A stretch of DNA of 64,000 nucleotides, from positions 2,542,001 through 2,606,000 of the forward strand of contig NZ_CP018335.1 in the NCBI RefSeq assembly GCF_001902295.1, read 5' to 3'. Numbering within the stretch: the first letter of the stretch is position 1; each line of letters begins with the position of its first letter. Below, one piece after another: positions 1 to 8,830 of this stretch. The stretch comes from Clostridium kluyveri (GTDB taxonomy: Bacteria; Bacillota; Clostridia; Clostridiales; Clostridiaceae). The translations under genes and the position numbers were made by a program. The notes under the pieces are model-generated. The model saw only the letters and a program-made list of their open reading frames with translations. It was not told the origin of the DNA and did no database searches.

Positions 1-1
1 A

Positions 2-454
2 TATTGTGCTGGAAAATATTTTAATATGCCTCTTAGAGGAACTATAGTAAATTATTTTAAATTGATAACCATATTTATTATAAACCTTACTGCAGTATCC
101 TTCATATTGTCTATCATTTTCAATAAGGTTTCATACTTCACCAGATTCTCCATGTGTTTGTCTGTTCCAACATTTCTTACTGCAGGTTATACCTGGCCCG
201 GATATATGATGCCTGGCAAATTTAGTCATATTGTTAAAGTCCTATGGCCTATTATATATACAGCAGATCCTTTAAGGGCCATAAGTTTAAGAGGAACAAA
301 CAATATGGAATTTTTACTCCCATATATACAACAAGGAATTCACTATGGGTTAATATGGCTCCCCATAGGAATATTACTTTATATTGTTAAAGTTATAGTA
401 CTTAAATATATGTATAAGAGGTTTCCTATTTCCATAAAATTATTAGAACATTAA
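2..454 (+). CDS. ABC-2 type transporter permease, C-terminal part (partial)
   Basis: The reading frame is open from the first bases of the window, so the true start lies upstream; about 150 C-terminal residues are visible. The protein is hydrophobic, with a membrane segment near LITIFIINLTAVSFI and another near the end (GLIWLPIGILLYIVKVIVL). Between them is the stretch TAGYTWPGYMMPG followed by a conserved-looking ADPLRAISLRG. This pattern is typical of the last segments of ABC-2 permeases of the YhgE/MmpL-like or drug-export type, where the segment after the 'Y/TWP' loop precedes the last helix. The substrate cannot be told from this fragment. The partner genes are outside the window. The family call is moderately secure; the function is not. 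Confidence 0.6.
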   Translation, partial: YCAGKYFNMPLRGTIVNYFKLITIFIINLTAVSFILSIIFNKVSYFTRFSMCLSVPTFLTAGYTWPGYMMPGKFSHIVKVLWPIIYTADPLRAISLRGTNNMEFLLPYIQQGIHYGLIWLPIGILLYIVKVIVLKYMYKRFPISIKLLEH

Positions 455-553
455 TAAATATCAAGAACAATCTTGCCTTAATATGATCCTTTACTATGAA
501 ATGAAAAGAAGCAGGTGGTTACAATAGATAGAAGTATTTCAAATTGGAATATC

Positions 554-1411
554 TTAATATATGTTTCCTAAAACTACTCTATTTAAATATTTTCTTCCCA
601 CTGCTTCTGCTTTTTTCATGAAGTTTATATCCGTAGGAGGATTTTTAAATTTATACCTTGGAAAATATCTTGAAAGATGCAGAGGAATATTATTATCTAT
701 AGAGCTTAAGAACTTTGAGATACTTTCCACTTCCTTTAAATTATCATTTTTTTCACTTACCAAAAGTGTGGTAATTTCAACATGGCAAACTGCTGTAGCT
801 TTTTCAATAGTTTTTAGTACCGGCTTTAGACTTCCCCCACATAGATTTTTATAATACCCTTCATTAAAGCTTTTTAAATCAATATTCATGGCATCTACAT
901 AAGGAAGAAGTTTATCTAAGGGTTCTTCATTTATATAACCATTGGTAACAAGTACTACTTTCAAATGGGGCTTTTTTTCTTTTAATAGTCTGGCACAATC
1001 ATATACATATTCATACCATATTGTAGGTTCATTATAAGTAAAGGCTATGCCTATATTATTCTTTAATTTTACTGCAGTTTCCATTAAATCTTTTTTAGAT
1101 ATAAACTCACTCTTAGCTCTGAACTGGGATATAGTATAATTTTGACAAAAATCACAGGTGAAATTACATCCAAAGCTCCCTACTGAAAAAATATAGCTGT
1201 GCGGTTCAAAGTAATGAAGAGGTTTTTTCTCTATAGGATCCAGTGCCCCAGAGGTAATTTCCCCATAATTTATAGTAAAAAGTTTTCCTCTTTCATATAT
1301 TCTCACATTACACTTTCCAAAACCCCCCTCTTCAATTACACAATTGTGGGGACATAAAAAACAGTGCACCTTATCTTTAAATTTTTCATAAAATAAAGCT
1401 TCCTCCTTCAT
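554..1411 (-). CDS. amrS: AmmeMemoRadiSam system radical SAM enzyme
   Basis: This 285-residue protein has the radical SAM cluster motif CxxxCxxC at residues 82-89 (CNFTCDFC), which binds a 4Fe-4S cluster and S-adenosylmethionine. An extra N-terminal cysteine group (CFLCPHNC and FGKC, residues 17-34) is typical of the PflA-like AmrS family. The ATG at 1411 has an AAGGGTG ribosome-binding site five bases upstream. It lies 16 bases downstream of the MEMO-AMMECR1 fusion gene, so the two are almost certainly one operon. Known family context: AmrS, AmrA (AMMECR1) and AmrB (MEMO) occur together in many anaerobes and are predicted to modify a substrate radically, but the reaction is not established. 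The family call is confident; the reaction is unknown. Confidence 0.92.
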   Translation of the reverse strand: MKEEALFYEKFKDKVHCFLCPHNCVIEEGGFGKCNVRIYERGKLFTINYGEITSGALDPIEKKPLHYFEPHSYIFSVGSFGCNFTCDFCQNYTISQFRAKSEFISKKDLMETAVKLKNNIGIAFTYNEPTIWYEYVYDCARLLKEKKPHLKVVLVTNGYINEEPLDKLLPYVDAMNIDLKSFNEGYYKNLCGGSLKPVLKTIEKATAVCHVEITTLLVSEKNDNLKEVESISKFLSSIDNNIPLHLSRYFPRYKFKNPPTDINFMKKAEAVGRKYLNRVVLGNIY

Positions 1412-1427
1412 AGCATCACCCTTCTTT

Positions 1428-2834
1428 TCAATGTTCTTTATAACGAACTACTTTAAACCTTTCTATTTTATATTCTTCATTAGGTTTTATACCTGCTTTT
1501 TCCAGGGCAATTAAAAGCTGTTTTTCAACTGTATCTACCCCTTCTAAATTAGGAAGCAAAAGTCCTGTTTTTCTCCCTTTCCTTACAATAACGCCATATT
1601 GCTCCGGATCCAATTCTTCCCTACAAGAGAGTTCAGGTTCTGTTAAAACATCCACTGAAAACACAATATCTAAAAGTTCCTCTTTTTCCACTTCATAAAA
1701 TCTTGGATCATTGAAGGCCGCTCCAACAGCATTACGCATAATTTCTTCTGCTACATTATCTGCAGCAGGAAATATGGTACCTATACATCCTCTTAAATCT
1801 CCATATTTTTTTAAGGACACAAATACTCCTCTTTTAATATTTATCATTTCATCTGTTATATAATCTGGAATTTTTTTAAGCACTCTTCCCTTATTCAAAT
1901 AAAACTCAACACTTTCTCTTGCAAGTCTTACATAGGGATTGCTTTCCTCTTTTCCCTTTTCCAGGGCATGACTTTGAAGCAATTCTAATTGCTTTAATTT
2001 TGAGGTATCCTCTGATAACACATTAAATCTCATTACTCCATAACCCACTCCAAAAGTTCCCTCATAACTTAAAAGTTCCCCATTAAATCTACTCTTATCT
2101 AAAGCTCCCAGTAAGGTTAAAACAGAATTTCTCCCACACTCTGCTGCATTAGTTATATTCTCCTTATCCATATTAAAAATGTCCTTACTATCTCCATTTT
2201 TTAAATTTTCAAGAAACTCCCTATCAAACTTTTCTCCAAAAGGACTGTACCCATAAGGTCCTTCTTCTTTTAATTTATGGGATAAGTCTCCACTTGCTAT
2301 AAATACAACTTCTTCTCCTAACTCTTCTACTGCTTTATTTATATACATACCAAATTTATATAGATTAATATCACCTAAAGGTGCATAAGTTATGTGTACA
2401 AGTTTATAGTCCTTATAGTATTTATCAATAAAATACAGAGGAACCATAGCTCCATGATCTAAATAAATAGAAGTATTATATTTATTTAAAAGAGAATTGG
2501 TGGCCATTACAACAGGTATATGAGCTTTATATGCAAGTTCATATATTTTACTGGTAAGGGGTTTGTTAATTTGTAACTTCATAGAAATATCTGATGTCCC
2601 AAAATTTTTTAAATCCCCTGATATTTCATTTTCATAGCTTAAAGAAATAGCATCTTTAAACATGACACCATGGGGGGTCACAAGTATAATAGTATCTGGA
2701 GCCTTTTTGGCAATCTCTTTTCCTATTACATGAAAACCATCACCGGTATTACTAATCTTTTTTTCCTGCCCTTTTCCTATCTCTGGAATTACAATGGGAG
2801 GATGGGGCAGTAAATAAAATCCTTTTAAGCTCAA
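1428..2834 (-). CDS. MEMO-AMMECR1 fusion protein (AmmeMemoRadiSam proteins B and A)
   Basis: The 468 residues hold two domains. Residues about 1-275 are a MEMO-like domain related to class III extradiol dioxygenases, with LLPHPPIVIPEIG, a conserved HG (HGVMF), DHGAMVPL and SGDLSH. Residues about 295-468 are an AMMECR1 domain with YVRLARESVEFYL, the signature LRGCIGTI and NAVGAAFNDPRF. The start is a TTG at 2834, five bases after a strong GGAGGTG site; no ATG fits as well. The gene precedes amrS in one operon. A MEMO-AMMECR1 fusion plus the radical SAM enzyme forms the whole AmmeMemoRadiSam set. The MEMO half may bind a metal through its histidines, but its substrate is unknown. Confidence 0.92.
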   Translation of the reverse strand: MSLKGFYLLPHPPIVIPEIGKGQEKKISNTGDGFHVIGKEIAKKAPDTIILVTPHGVMFKDAISLSYENEISGDLKNFGTSDISMKLQINKPLTSKIYELAYKAHIPVVMATNSLLNKYNTSIYLDHGAMVPLYFIDKYYKDYKLVHITYAPLGDINLYKFGMYINKAVEELGEEVVFIASGDLSHKLKEEGPYGYSPFGEKFDREFLENLKNGDSKDIFNMDKENITNAAECGRNSVLTLLGALDKSRFNGELLSYEGTFGVGYGVMRFNVLSEDTSKLKQLELLQSHALEKGKEESNPYVRLARESVEFYLNKGRVLKKIPDYITDEMINIKRGVFVSLKKYGDLRGCIGTIFPAADNVAEEIMRNAVGAAFNDPRFYEVEKEELLDIVFSVDVLTEPELSCREELDPEQYGVIVRKGRKTGLLLPNLEGVDTVEKQLLIALEKAGIKPNEEYKIERFKVVRYKEH

Positions 2835-3020
2835 AGAATCACCTCCATAAATAATATTTACACTTTTCTATAATAATATTAGAAAATTAAATATTATGCA
2901 ATATATAACCAATAAGACAATTACATAAATTAATTCTTGAATAAAATTTTTCATAAAACTCAAACTAATTTTATACGATGTGTAAATTACTATATTTTAT
3001 AAAATTAAGGGGTGTTTCAT

Positions 3021-3497
3021 TTGAACAAAAAATTAAATCTACTTATATTTAGTGGAGATTATGACAAAGCTCTTGCTGGACTGATTATAGCTAATGCAGC
3101 CAGAGAAATAGACATAGACGTATCAATATTTTTTGGTTTTTGGGGGCTTCTCCTGGTACGAGATCCTAATGCCCCTCCCTGTGAAAATAAAACTGTTTAT
3201 GAGAAAATGTTTTCCATGATGACTCCAAATGGCATTGAAGAGTTGCCCCTATCTAAAATGAATTTCAGTGGTATAGGTAAAGAAATGCTTAAAGCCATGA
3301 TGAAAGAGGAGGATACTCCAAGCATCACAGCTTTTTTAAAAGGAGCCTTAAAAAAAGGAGTAAAATTTTATGGTTGTAAACTTTCAGTAGAAATCATGGG
3401 ATTTAAAAAGGAGGAACTCCTTCCTGAAGTTGAAATAATAGAAGCAAAAGATTACTTAAAAGATGCCGTTAATTCAAATATGCAGTTGTTTATCTAA
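3021..3497 (+). CDS. DsrE/DsrF-like family protein
   Basis: The protein has about 158 residues and resembles the DsrE/F-like 'peroxiredoxin family' proteins. It has an N-terminal strand (LNLLIFSGDYDKALAGLIIANAA), then a helix and strand with IDVSIFFGFWGLLLV, and an internal KFYGCKLSVEIMGF near residue 120. The single cysteine in YGC sits where these proteins often carry a reactive thiol. I chose the TTG at 3021, which lies seven bases after AAGGGGTG; the GTG at 3012 would overlap that site. It is divergent from the AmmeMemoRadiSam operon and convergent with lysE, with seven bases between the stops. It probably handles sulfur or thiols, but the partner is unknown. Confidence 0.8.
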   Translation: MNKKLNLLIFSGDYDKALAGLIIANAAREIDIDVSIFFGFWGLLLVRDPNAPPCENKTVYEKMFSMMTPNGIEELPLSKMNFSGIGKEMLKAMMKEEDTPSITAFLKGALKKGVKFYGCKLSVEIMGFKKEELLPEVEIIEAKDYLKDAVNSNMQLFI

Positions 3498-3504
3498 ATA
3501 TAAT

Positions 3505-4128
3505 CTATGAATAAAGTATAAGTTTTAAAAAATTGTGTCCCAATTTTACTCCATAAAAAATAACCACACTGCCGCAAATTATATTTATTTTTCCAAGTAT
3601 ATTTTCATTAAAATTATTTTTAAAGATTGAAAAAACTGCAGCAAGAAAAATAAACCATATAAAGGATGCCATGCATACTCCGGTAATAAAAAATTTACAG
3701 GCATATAAAGGCATGGATGCCCTAAAGCTCCCCAGCAGCAGTGAGCCATCTATTATAGCCTGGGGGTTAAGCCAGGTTACTGTAAAGCAGGCCGCCGCCA
3801 ATTTACATAAGGATATATCTACATTTATGTTATCCTTTGACAATTGAGGCTTGGACCTAATAAGTGATATTCCTATATAGATAATAACAATGGTTCCCAA
3901 AAGAAAAATCAACAGCTTTAAAAAATAAAAATTATCTATAAGTATACCTATTCCAAAAAAACTTGCAACAGATAAGGTTATGTCAAAAAATATAGTAATA
4001 AACGCTGTTTCATAAGCTCTTCTCTTACTCATAGCCACAGCTGTATTTATCACATATAAATTTTGCATTCCTATAGGTGCCACATAACTAATTCCAAGTA
4101 TGAATCCTTGTATTAAATATTTCATCAT
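3505..4128 (-). CDS. LysE/ArgO-family amino-acid exporter
   Basis: This 207-residue membrane protein has about six hydrophobic segments. The N-terminus contains GISYVAPIGMQNLYVIN, the LysE/ArgO signature in which P-x-G-x-Q-N follows the first helix. A second signature, TWLNPQAIIDG, lies near residue 120. LysE and ArgO export lysine, arginine or related amino acids. The ATG at 4128 has an AAGGGGAAG site; the two ATGs in a row make the exact start uncertain by one codon. The upstream gene on the same strand is a MocR-type regulator, but a strong terminator lies between them, so co-transcription is unlikely. MocR control of lysE is possible and not shown. Confidence 0.88.
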   Translation of the reverse strand: MMKYLIQGFILGISYVAPIGMQNLYVINTAVAMSKRRAYETAFITIFFDITLSVASFFGIGILIDNFYFLKLLIFLLGTIVIIYIGISLIRSKPQLSKDNINVDISLCKLAAACFTVTWLNPQAIIDGSLLLGSFRASMPLYACKFFITGVCMASFIWFIFLAAVFSIFKNNFNENILGKINIICGSVVIFYGVKLGHNFLKLILYS

Positions 4129-4250
4129 AATTATCTTCCCCTTGCTGAATTGATTTTTTTAGTGTCTTAACAGAGACCCATTACAAATTATAATAGTAAT
4201 GCCATCTGTTATCTCCATCCAAGAAAATAAAACTTATACCAACCAAACAC

Positions 4251-4301
4251 ACAAAAATAGTTGTTAAATCTTAAGATCACTTGATTTAACAACTATTTTG
4301 T
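4251..4301 (-). terminator. Rho-independent terminator of the MocR gene
   Basis: A 17-bp perfect inverted repeat (4254-4270 with 4283-4299) with a 12-base loop is followed, reading the minus strand, by a run of five T. The stem begins inside the last codons of the MocR gene. Confidence 0.85.
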
Positions 4302-5752
4302 TCTTTTTCCAATTTTCTAATTATATGGGATAGCTTTTTAAGTCCCATTTCCATTTGATTCATTAAAGCATAAGAATAAGATATTCTCAGATTTTGATTA
4401 TTAGAAAAGCTATACATGCTTCCGGGATTAATAAGAATTTTTTCTTTTATTGATTCTTGAAATAATTTATTTATAGATATATTGGAGTTTAATTTGAGCC
4501 ATATGTAAAATCCTCCTTGGGGAATATTCCAGGAAGCTATGTCTTTAAAGTTATCCTTTAGAATTTCTATAGTTTTATCCCTACGAAATCTAAGTTTTCT
4601 CCTGAATTCTTTGAGATGTTCCTCATATAATCCACTGCTTATCCACTCCATTAACATCATCTGAGATATAGAGCTAGAACCATAATCAGTTTGCATTTTT
4701 ATATCCGCCAGTCTTTCTATTACACTTTCAGCGCCTGCAATCCATCCAATTCTAAAACCAGGAGCGAGACATTTTGAAATACTCCCAAGATACAGTACAT
4801 TACCATTTTTATCTCTACTCTTAAGAGGCATGGGAGGAGATTTTTCTATCCACAATTCTCTATATACATCATCTTCTACAATGGGAATTCTTAAATCTCC
4901 GCAGCATTTTAAAATTTTCATACGTCTTTTTTCACTCATTACAATTCCTGTTGGATTATTAAATGTAGGAATGGTGTATAGCATTTTAGCAGCATTCTTT
5001 CCTCCATTTTTTTGTATTTCTCCAGGAATAATTCCTTCACCATCCATTTTCAAACCAGTCAGATTCACTCCAAGAGATTGGAATATGTGCAAAGATTTTA
5101 AATAGGATGGATCTTCTACCAATATTTTAGATCCTGGAGGTAAAAGGGATAGTGATATAAGCTGTAATGCTTGAAGTGCTCCAGAAACAATAAGTATGGA
5201 AGAAGGCGGTACCTGTATGCCATATTTTTTTATGTATTTACTAATTACCTGCCTTAATTCCAACAGCCCTTTTGCTTCAAGATACCCTAATGAAGTAATT
5301 CTATTTAAACATCTATTTAAAACTTTATTCATCATATGCCTGGGAAATAAATCAGGACCTGGTTCCCCAGTTCCAAGTCTAATTATATTTTCTTCATATT
5401 CCAACTTATTAACCATTTGAATGGTATGGAGATTCGGCTTATGAATACTTCCTTCAATATAATTCTTCCAATTCAATTCTGGTTTTGAGGAAAGTAAGGA
5501 CCATGTATTATTTACTATTGTAGTACCTCCTCCTTTATTGCCTTCAATAAGTCCCCTGCTTTTTAACTCATCTAAAGCTTCAACTATAGTACTTCTGTTT
5601 ACTTCAAATATCTCTGCAAGTTTTCTTTGAGAAGGAATTTTAGTACCTATAGCAAAGTTTCCACTGGATATTTCACTGATTATATAATCTACAATTTGTC
5701 TATACAAAGTTCTAGAAGAATTTTTATCCGGTTTCCAATTAATATCTATCAC
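4286..5752 (-). CDS. MocR/PdxR-type regulator (GntR HTH plus aminotransferase domain)
   Basis: The 488 residues start with a GntR-type winged helix (about residues 10-75: LYRQIVDYI, then PSQRKLAEIF and NRSTIVEALDELKSRGLI). A class I aminotransferase-like domain fills residues 115-480. It keeps the TFNNPTG motif, the DDVYREL segment and the PLP lysine in LGSISKCLAPGFRIGW. MocR proteins use PLP or a related aldimine as effector to control vitamin B6 or amino-acid genes. The GTG at 5752 lies eight bases after AAGAAGGTG. No pdx gene is visible nearby; the downstream LysE exporter is the only neighbour on the same strand. The family is certain, the regulon is not. Confidence 0.92.
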   Translation of the reverse strand: MIDINWKPDKNSSRTLYRQIVDYIISEISSGNFAIGTKIPSQRKLAEIFEVNRSTIVEALDELKSRGLIEGNKGGGTTIVNNTWSLLSSKPELNWKNYIEGSIHKPNLHTIQMVNKLEYEENIIRLGTGEPGPDLFPRHMMNKVLNRCLNRITSLGYLEAKGLLELRQVISKYIKKYGIQVPPSSILIVSGALQALQLISLSLLPPGSKILVEDPSYLKSLHIFQSLGVNLTGLKMDGEGIIPGEIQKNGGKNAAKMLYTIPTFNNPTGIVMSEKRRMKILKCCGDLRIPIVEDDVYRELWIEKSPPMPLKSRDKNGNVLYLGSISKCLAPGFRIGWIAGAESVIERLADIKMQTDYGSSSISQMMLMEWISSGLYEEHLKEFRRKLRFRRDKTIEILKDNFKDIASWNIPQGGFYIWLKLNSNISINKLFQESIKEKILINPGSMYSFSNNQNLRISYSYALMNQMEMGLKKLSHIIRKLEKEQNSC

Positions 5753-5852
5753 TTATATTGCACCTTCTTTAGTCTAAACACTTACTACATAATATCATAA
5801 AGGTACATTTTTAAATATATGTAATTAAAATTTACTAAAATACTATTGATAA

Positions 5853-8042
5853 TTAAGTTTTGGGAAAAATCCATTTAATTCTTTCATTAAGAATTAAAAC
5901 TAAAATGGAATTTATCGTATTTATCGATTTCGCAGCAAATACACTGAATCCTCCCATTAATGCAAGAGCGCCAAATGTAATATTATATAAATTTGCTATT
6001 TTAATATTCATATCTATTATTTTATAAGAACTTTTAGACAACGTAATTAAATCATTCAATCTACCCATATTATCTTCAAATATTATACAATCTGAATTTA
6101 ACTTGATTTGATCACAGAATGAATCTGCAAAGCTCACACTTACATCTGCAGCCCTCATTGCAGATACATCATTTAAACCATCTCCTACCATCATAACTAT
6201 ATTATATATTTTCTGCTTTTCTATAATCTTTAGCTTTTCTTCATCATTACAATCACCATAGATATTATTTATATCTAATATATCAGAAACATATTTACCT
6301 CTGTCATAACTATCACTTGTCAATAAAGATAAATTTGTTATACCCTTAAGTTTAAGCTTAGGAATTAATTCATAAGAACTATGCCGTATACTTTCCCGCA
6401 TTATGATCATGCCTGTAAGTTTGCCCTCTAAGCTAATGAGAATAGGCGTATATAGCTTATTTTTATAATGTAAGTATTTATCTAGTATTTCATCTAAAGC
6501 TATGTTATTTTCCATGAAAAATTCATCATTTCCTATTAGAACTGTATGATTATTGTATACAGCTTTTACTCCTTTTGACGGTATCAATATGGAATTTTGT
6601 ACATTTTCTAAGATATAATTATTTCTATAAAATTCATTTTCTACTAAAGAATCCTCAGCTGCCTGCATTTTATCTATATTATGTAATTTTTGTAACTGAC
6701 TTTTGAAAGTATTAGATATAGGATGATAATTAGATGCTTCACAGGATGAACATATTTTAAGTATAGCTTCATCAGTATAGTTTTTATCAAAGGACTGTAT
6801 ATCTATAATCTCCATATTTCCATAAGTTAATGTACCTGTTTTATCAAAAACTATACTGTCGGTATCTATAATTTTCTCAAAGGTGTTGGGATTTCTAAGG
6901 TATATATTATACTTACTCAATAAATGAATATAATTTTTTATTCCAGTATTTAAAGCTAATTCAGATGATTCCGGGCACAAAACCAATATTATTGATAAAA
7001 CATTCAATATATCTCTTGTAAATATATAACATGTAATTCCTAATAAAGCAGCAATAACTACAATTCTATCTTGAAATTTGACTACTCTCTTATTTAAATT
7101 TAATTGTTCAAAAGAGATATCATCTTTATTTAACACCTGTGGAATTTTTGTTATGCGAACTTTTAAATTACCAGATAAAACTACAGTACCCTGGTATACT
7201 GTATTTCCTTTACTTATAGGAAATACAGTGGGTTGGCCTGTGCGATAAAAATTGCTAATGAAACTACTGCCATCTAAAACTTCTCCTTCCGCTGGAACTA
7301 GTTCACCCTTGTGGATATATATAATATCGTTTAACTCTACTGAATGAATTGAAGTTAACATCTCATCACCAGTACTTGTGATAATCCATGCGGTATTAGG
7401 AGGGGTAACCATATTATGCTTTAATAATTTCTGACATTTTAAGTCAGCAGATAATTTTATGTAATTGTTAAAATCAATTAAAGCAATTAATAATAAACCT
7501 TCTGTACTTTCTCTTAAAACAGTAAGACACATAGCCGCTAATTTTAAGATGAATTCTGAATTTAAATAAATATGTTTTGTAAACTTCTTATAAACGTTTT
7601 TGAGAAAAGGATATCCCGCTACAATAGTAATTACAGAAGCTGTCCCTAATGCCCTTATGCTGCTGCTAATGAAAGATTTTCCAAATATAGAATTTTTAAT
7701 TCTAAATAACAAATAGACTAAACCAGACCATACAAGTTTAGTCTTAACTTTATTTGTTTTTTTCTTAATCTCATAATATGAATTATAGGAATCCAGACTT
7801 TTAGAATCATAATTTATTTTAGATGATAAAACTTGTTCTATATTATGTTTAATTAATTTCATATTTGTCTTTGCTTCATCATATATTATAAGAATGCTTC
7901 CAGTATTGCAACTTACATTACTATATTTTACTCCATATATATTTCCAATATATACATCCGTATATTTAGCTAATACTTTGTTTCTATAGATTTTATTAGT
8001 TTTAAATCTAATACGCCCAGGTAATATATTTACTTCTTTCAA
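5853..8042 (-). CDS. P1B-like P-type ATPase with altered catalytic and transport motifs
   Basis: The 729-residue protein has a cysteine-free HMA_2-like N-terminus (residues 1-75, starting LPGRIRF), an actuator domain, the phosphorylation motif DKTGTLT (Asp about 400), HP (in NYHPIS) and GDGLND. Three motifs are unusual. The actuator TGE is TGQP at residues 268-271; the CPC of metal pumps is CPESS at 356-360; the hinge TGD is TSD near 600. Glu in TGE normally helps hydrolyse the phosphoenzyme, so turnover may be slow or different. The start is a TTG whose GGAGG lies 13 bases upstream, so the start is uncertain. It is the last gene of a five-gene operon that starts at 10593. The ion is unknown. 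Confidence 0.85.
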   Translation of the reverse strand: MKEVNILPGRIRFKTNKIYRNKVLAKYTDVYIGNIYGVKYSNVSCNTGSILIIYDEAKTNMKLIKHNIEQVLSSKINYDSKSLDSYNSYYEIKKKTNKVKTKLVWSGLVYLLFRIKNSIFGKSFISSSIRALGTASVITIVAGYPFLKNVYKKFTKHIYLNSEFILKLAAMCLTVLRESTEGLLLIALIDFNNYIKLSADLKCQKLLKHNMVTPPNTAWIITSTGDEMLTSIHSVELNDIIYIHKGELVPAEGEVLDGSSFISNFYRTGQPTVFPISKGNTVYQGTVVLSGNLKVRITKIPQVLNKDDISFEQLNLNKRVVKFQDRIVVIAALLGITCYIFTRDILNVLSIILVLCPESSELALNTGIKNYIHLLSKYNIYLRNPNTFEKIIDTDSIVFDKTGTLTYGNMEIIDIQSFDKNYTDEAILKICSSCEASNYHPISNTFKSQLQKLHNIDKMQAAEDSLVENEFYRNNYILENVQNSILIPSKGVKAVYNNHTVLIGNDEFFMENNIALDEILDKYLHYKNKLYTPILISLEGKLTGMIIMRESIRHSSYELIPKLKLKGITNLSLLTSDSYDRGKYVSDILDINNIYGDCNDEEKLKIIEKQKIYNIVMMVGDGLNDVSAMRAADVSVSFADSFCDQIKLNSDCIIFEDNMGRLNDLITLSKSSYKIIDMNIKIANLYNITFGALALMGGFSVFAAKSINTINSILVLILNERIKWIFPKT

Positions 8043-8069
8043 TTTTAAGATACAGCCTCCTTTTTAAAG

Positions 8070-8390
8070 TTAAAAATTATCAACTTTATCAGATATACTT
8101 TCTAACTGTTTTTTTAACTCAGACATTTTATCCAATGCATGCCTTTGTTCTTCTAAAAATTTAAAATCCTTTTGTCTATCTATTTCAGAAACTGTATTAC
8201 ATATATTATTATTTTGCTTTTGCACTTCTATTTTTATCTCATCAATAAAACTTCTTGTATTTTCCTTAATTGCCAGAGTATTTCTTATTATTTTCATGGC
8301 CATAGGCCTTATATTATTTTTTACGTTGTGATAAAATCTATAGCTAACTAAACCAGCTGCAAAGCCATATAAAAATTTTTTATTTAACAT
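8070..8390 (-). CDS. Small protein with one N-terminal membrane helix, possible ATPase partner
   Basis: The 106 residues begin with a hydrophobic segment (FLYGFAAGLVSYRFY) followed by a basic amphipathic region and a long charged helix to the C-terminus. GGAGG lies eight bases before the ATG at 8390. It ends 27 bases before the P-type ATPase, inside the same operon. In layout it resembles small partner proteins of HMA_2-type ATPases, such as the mycobacterial PacL proteins (DUF1490) that sit with CtpC and form a membrane platform. No metal-binding histidine tail is seen, and no sequence match was tested. The role as partner is inference from shape and position only. Confidence 0.65.
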   Translation of the reverse strand: MLNKKFLYGFAAGLVSYRFYHNVKNNIRPMAMKIIRNTLAIKENTRSFIDEIKIEVQKQNNNICNTVSEIDRQKDFKFLEEQRHALDKMSELKKQLESISDKVDNF

Positions 8391-8498
8391 AATTAAAATC
8401 CTCCATGGGCAATTATTACAATTTTATTCTTTTATTGATTAAAGTTCTATTGAATTTGATTCTACTCTATAAATGAGTGCTTTTAAAATTTATAATTA

Positions 8499-8756
8499 TC
8501 AATGTTTAAACATTACTAGCCTCATTATACGTTTATACAACTTCTTATTATTTGTCCTTTCAAATTCTTGGAAAAAGAAGTCATTAAAACTTTTTATGGA
8601 ATTACACCACAATGTTAATATTTTCTCTTCAGAGGATGGATTATTTTTAATCTCCTCTAAACTAGAAATCAACAAATCTTGTAATATCTCTTTTACCTTA
8701 TCTAAATTATTATTTAACAATACTAAATTAGCTGAATTATCCTTATTATCTTTCAT
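8499..8756 (-). CDS. Small helical protein of unknown function
   Basis: The 85-residue, mostly helical and charged protein shows no signal peptide, membrane segment or known motif; only the C-terminal part (FFFQEFERTNNKKLYKR) is notable. The ATG at 8756 is preceded by AAGGGG at seven bases, which supports it over the overlapping plus-strand frame. It lies between the pseudo-ATPase and the one-helix protein in the same direction, so it belongs to the P-ATPase operon. I do not recognise the family. Its place suggests a cytosolic accessory of the ATPase island. Confidence 0.6.
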   Translation of the reverse strand: MKDNKDNSANLVLLNNNLDKVKEILQDLLISSLEEIKNNPSSEEKILTLWCNSIKSFNDFFFQEFERTNNKKLYKRIMRLVMFKH

Positions 8757-8830
8757 ACACTAACCCCTTGTGAACAATATTTTAGTATATTAATTTATAA
8801 AAATATAACTTGTGCTTTATATATGACAAA

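Noticed and set aside
8473..8763. Plus-strand 96-codon frame opposite the 85-residue gene
   Set aside because: It has no ribosome-binding site, whereas the minus-strand frame has AAGGGG at the right distance and fits the operon direction.
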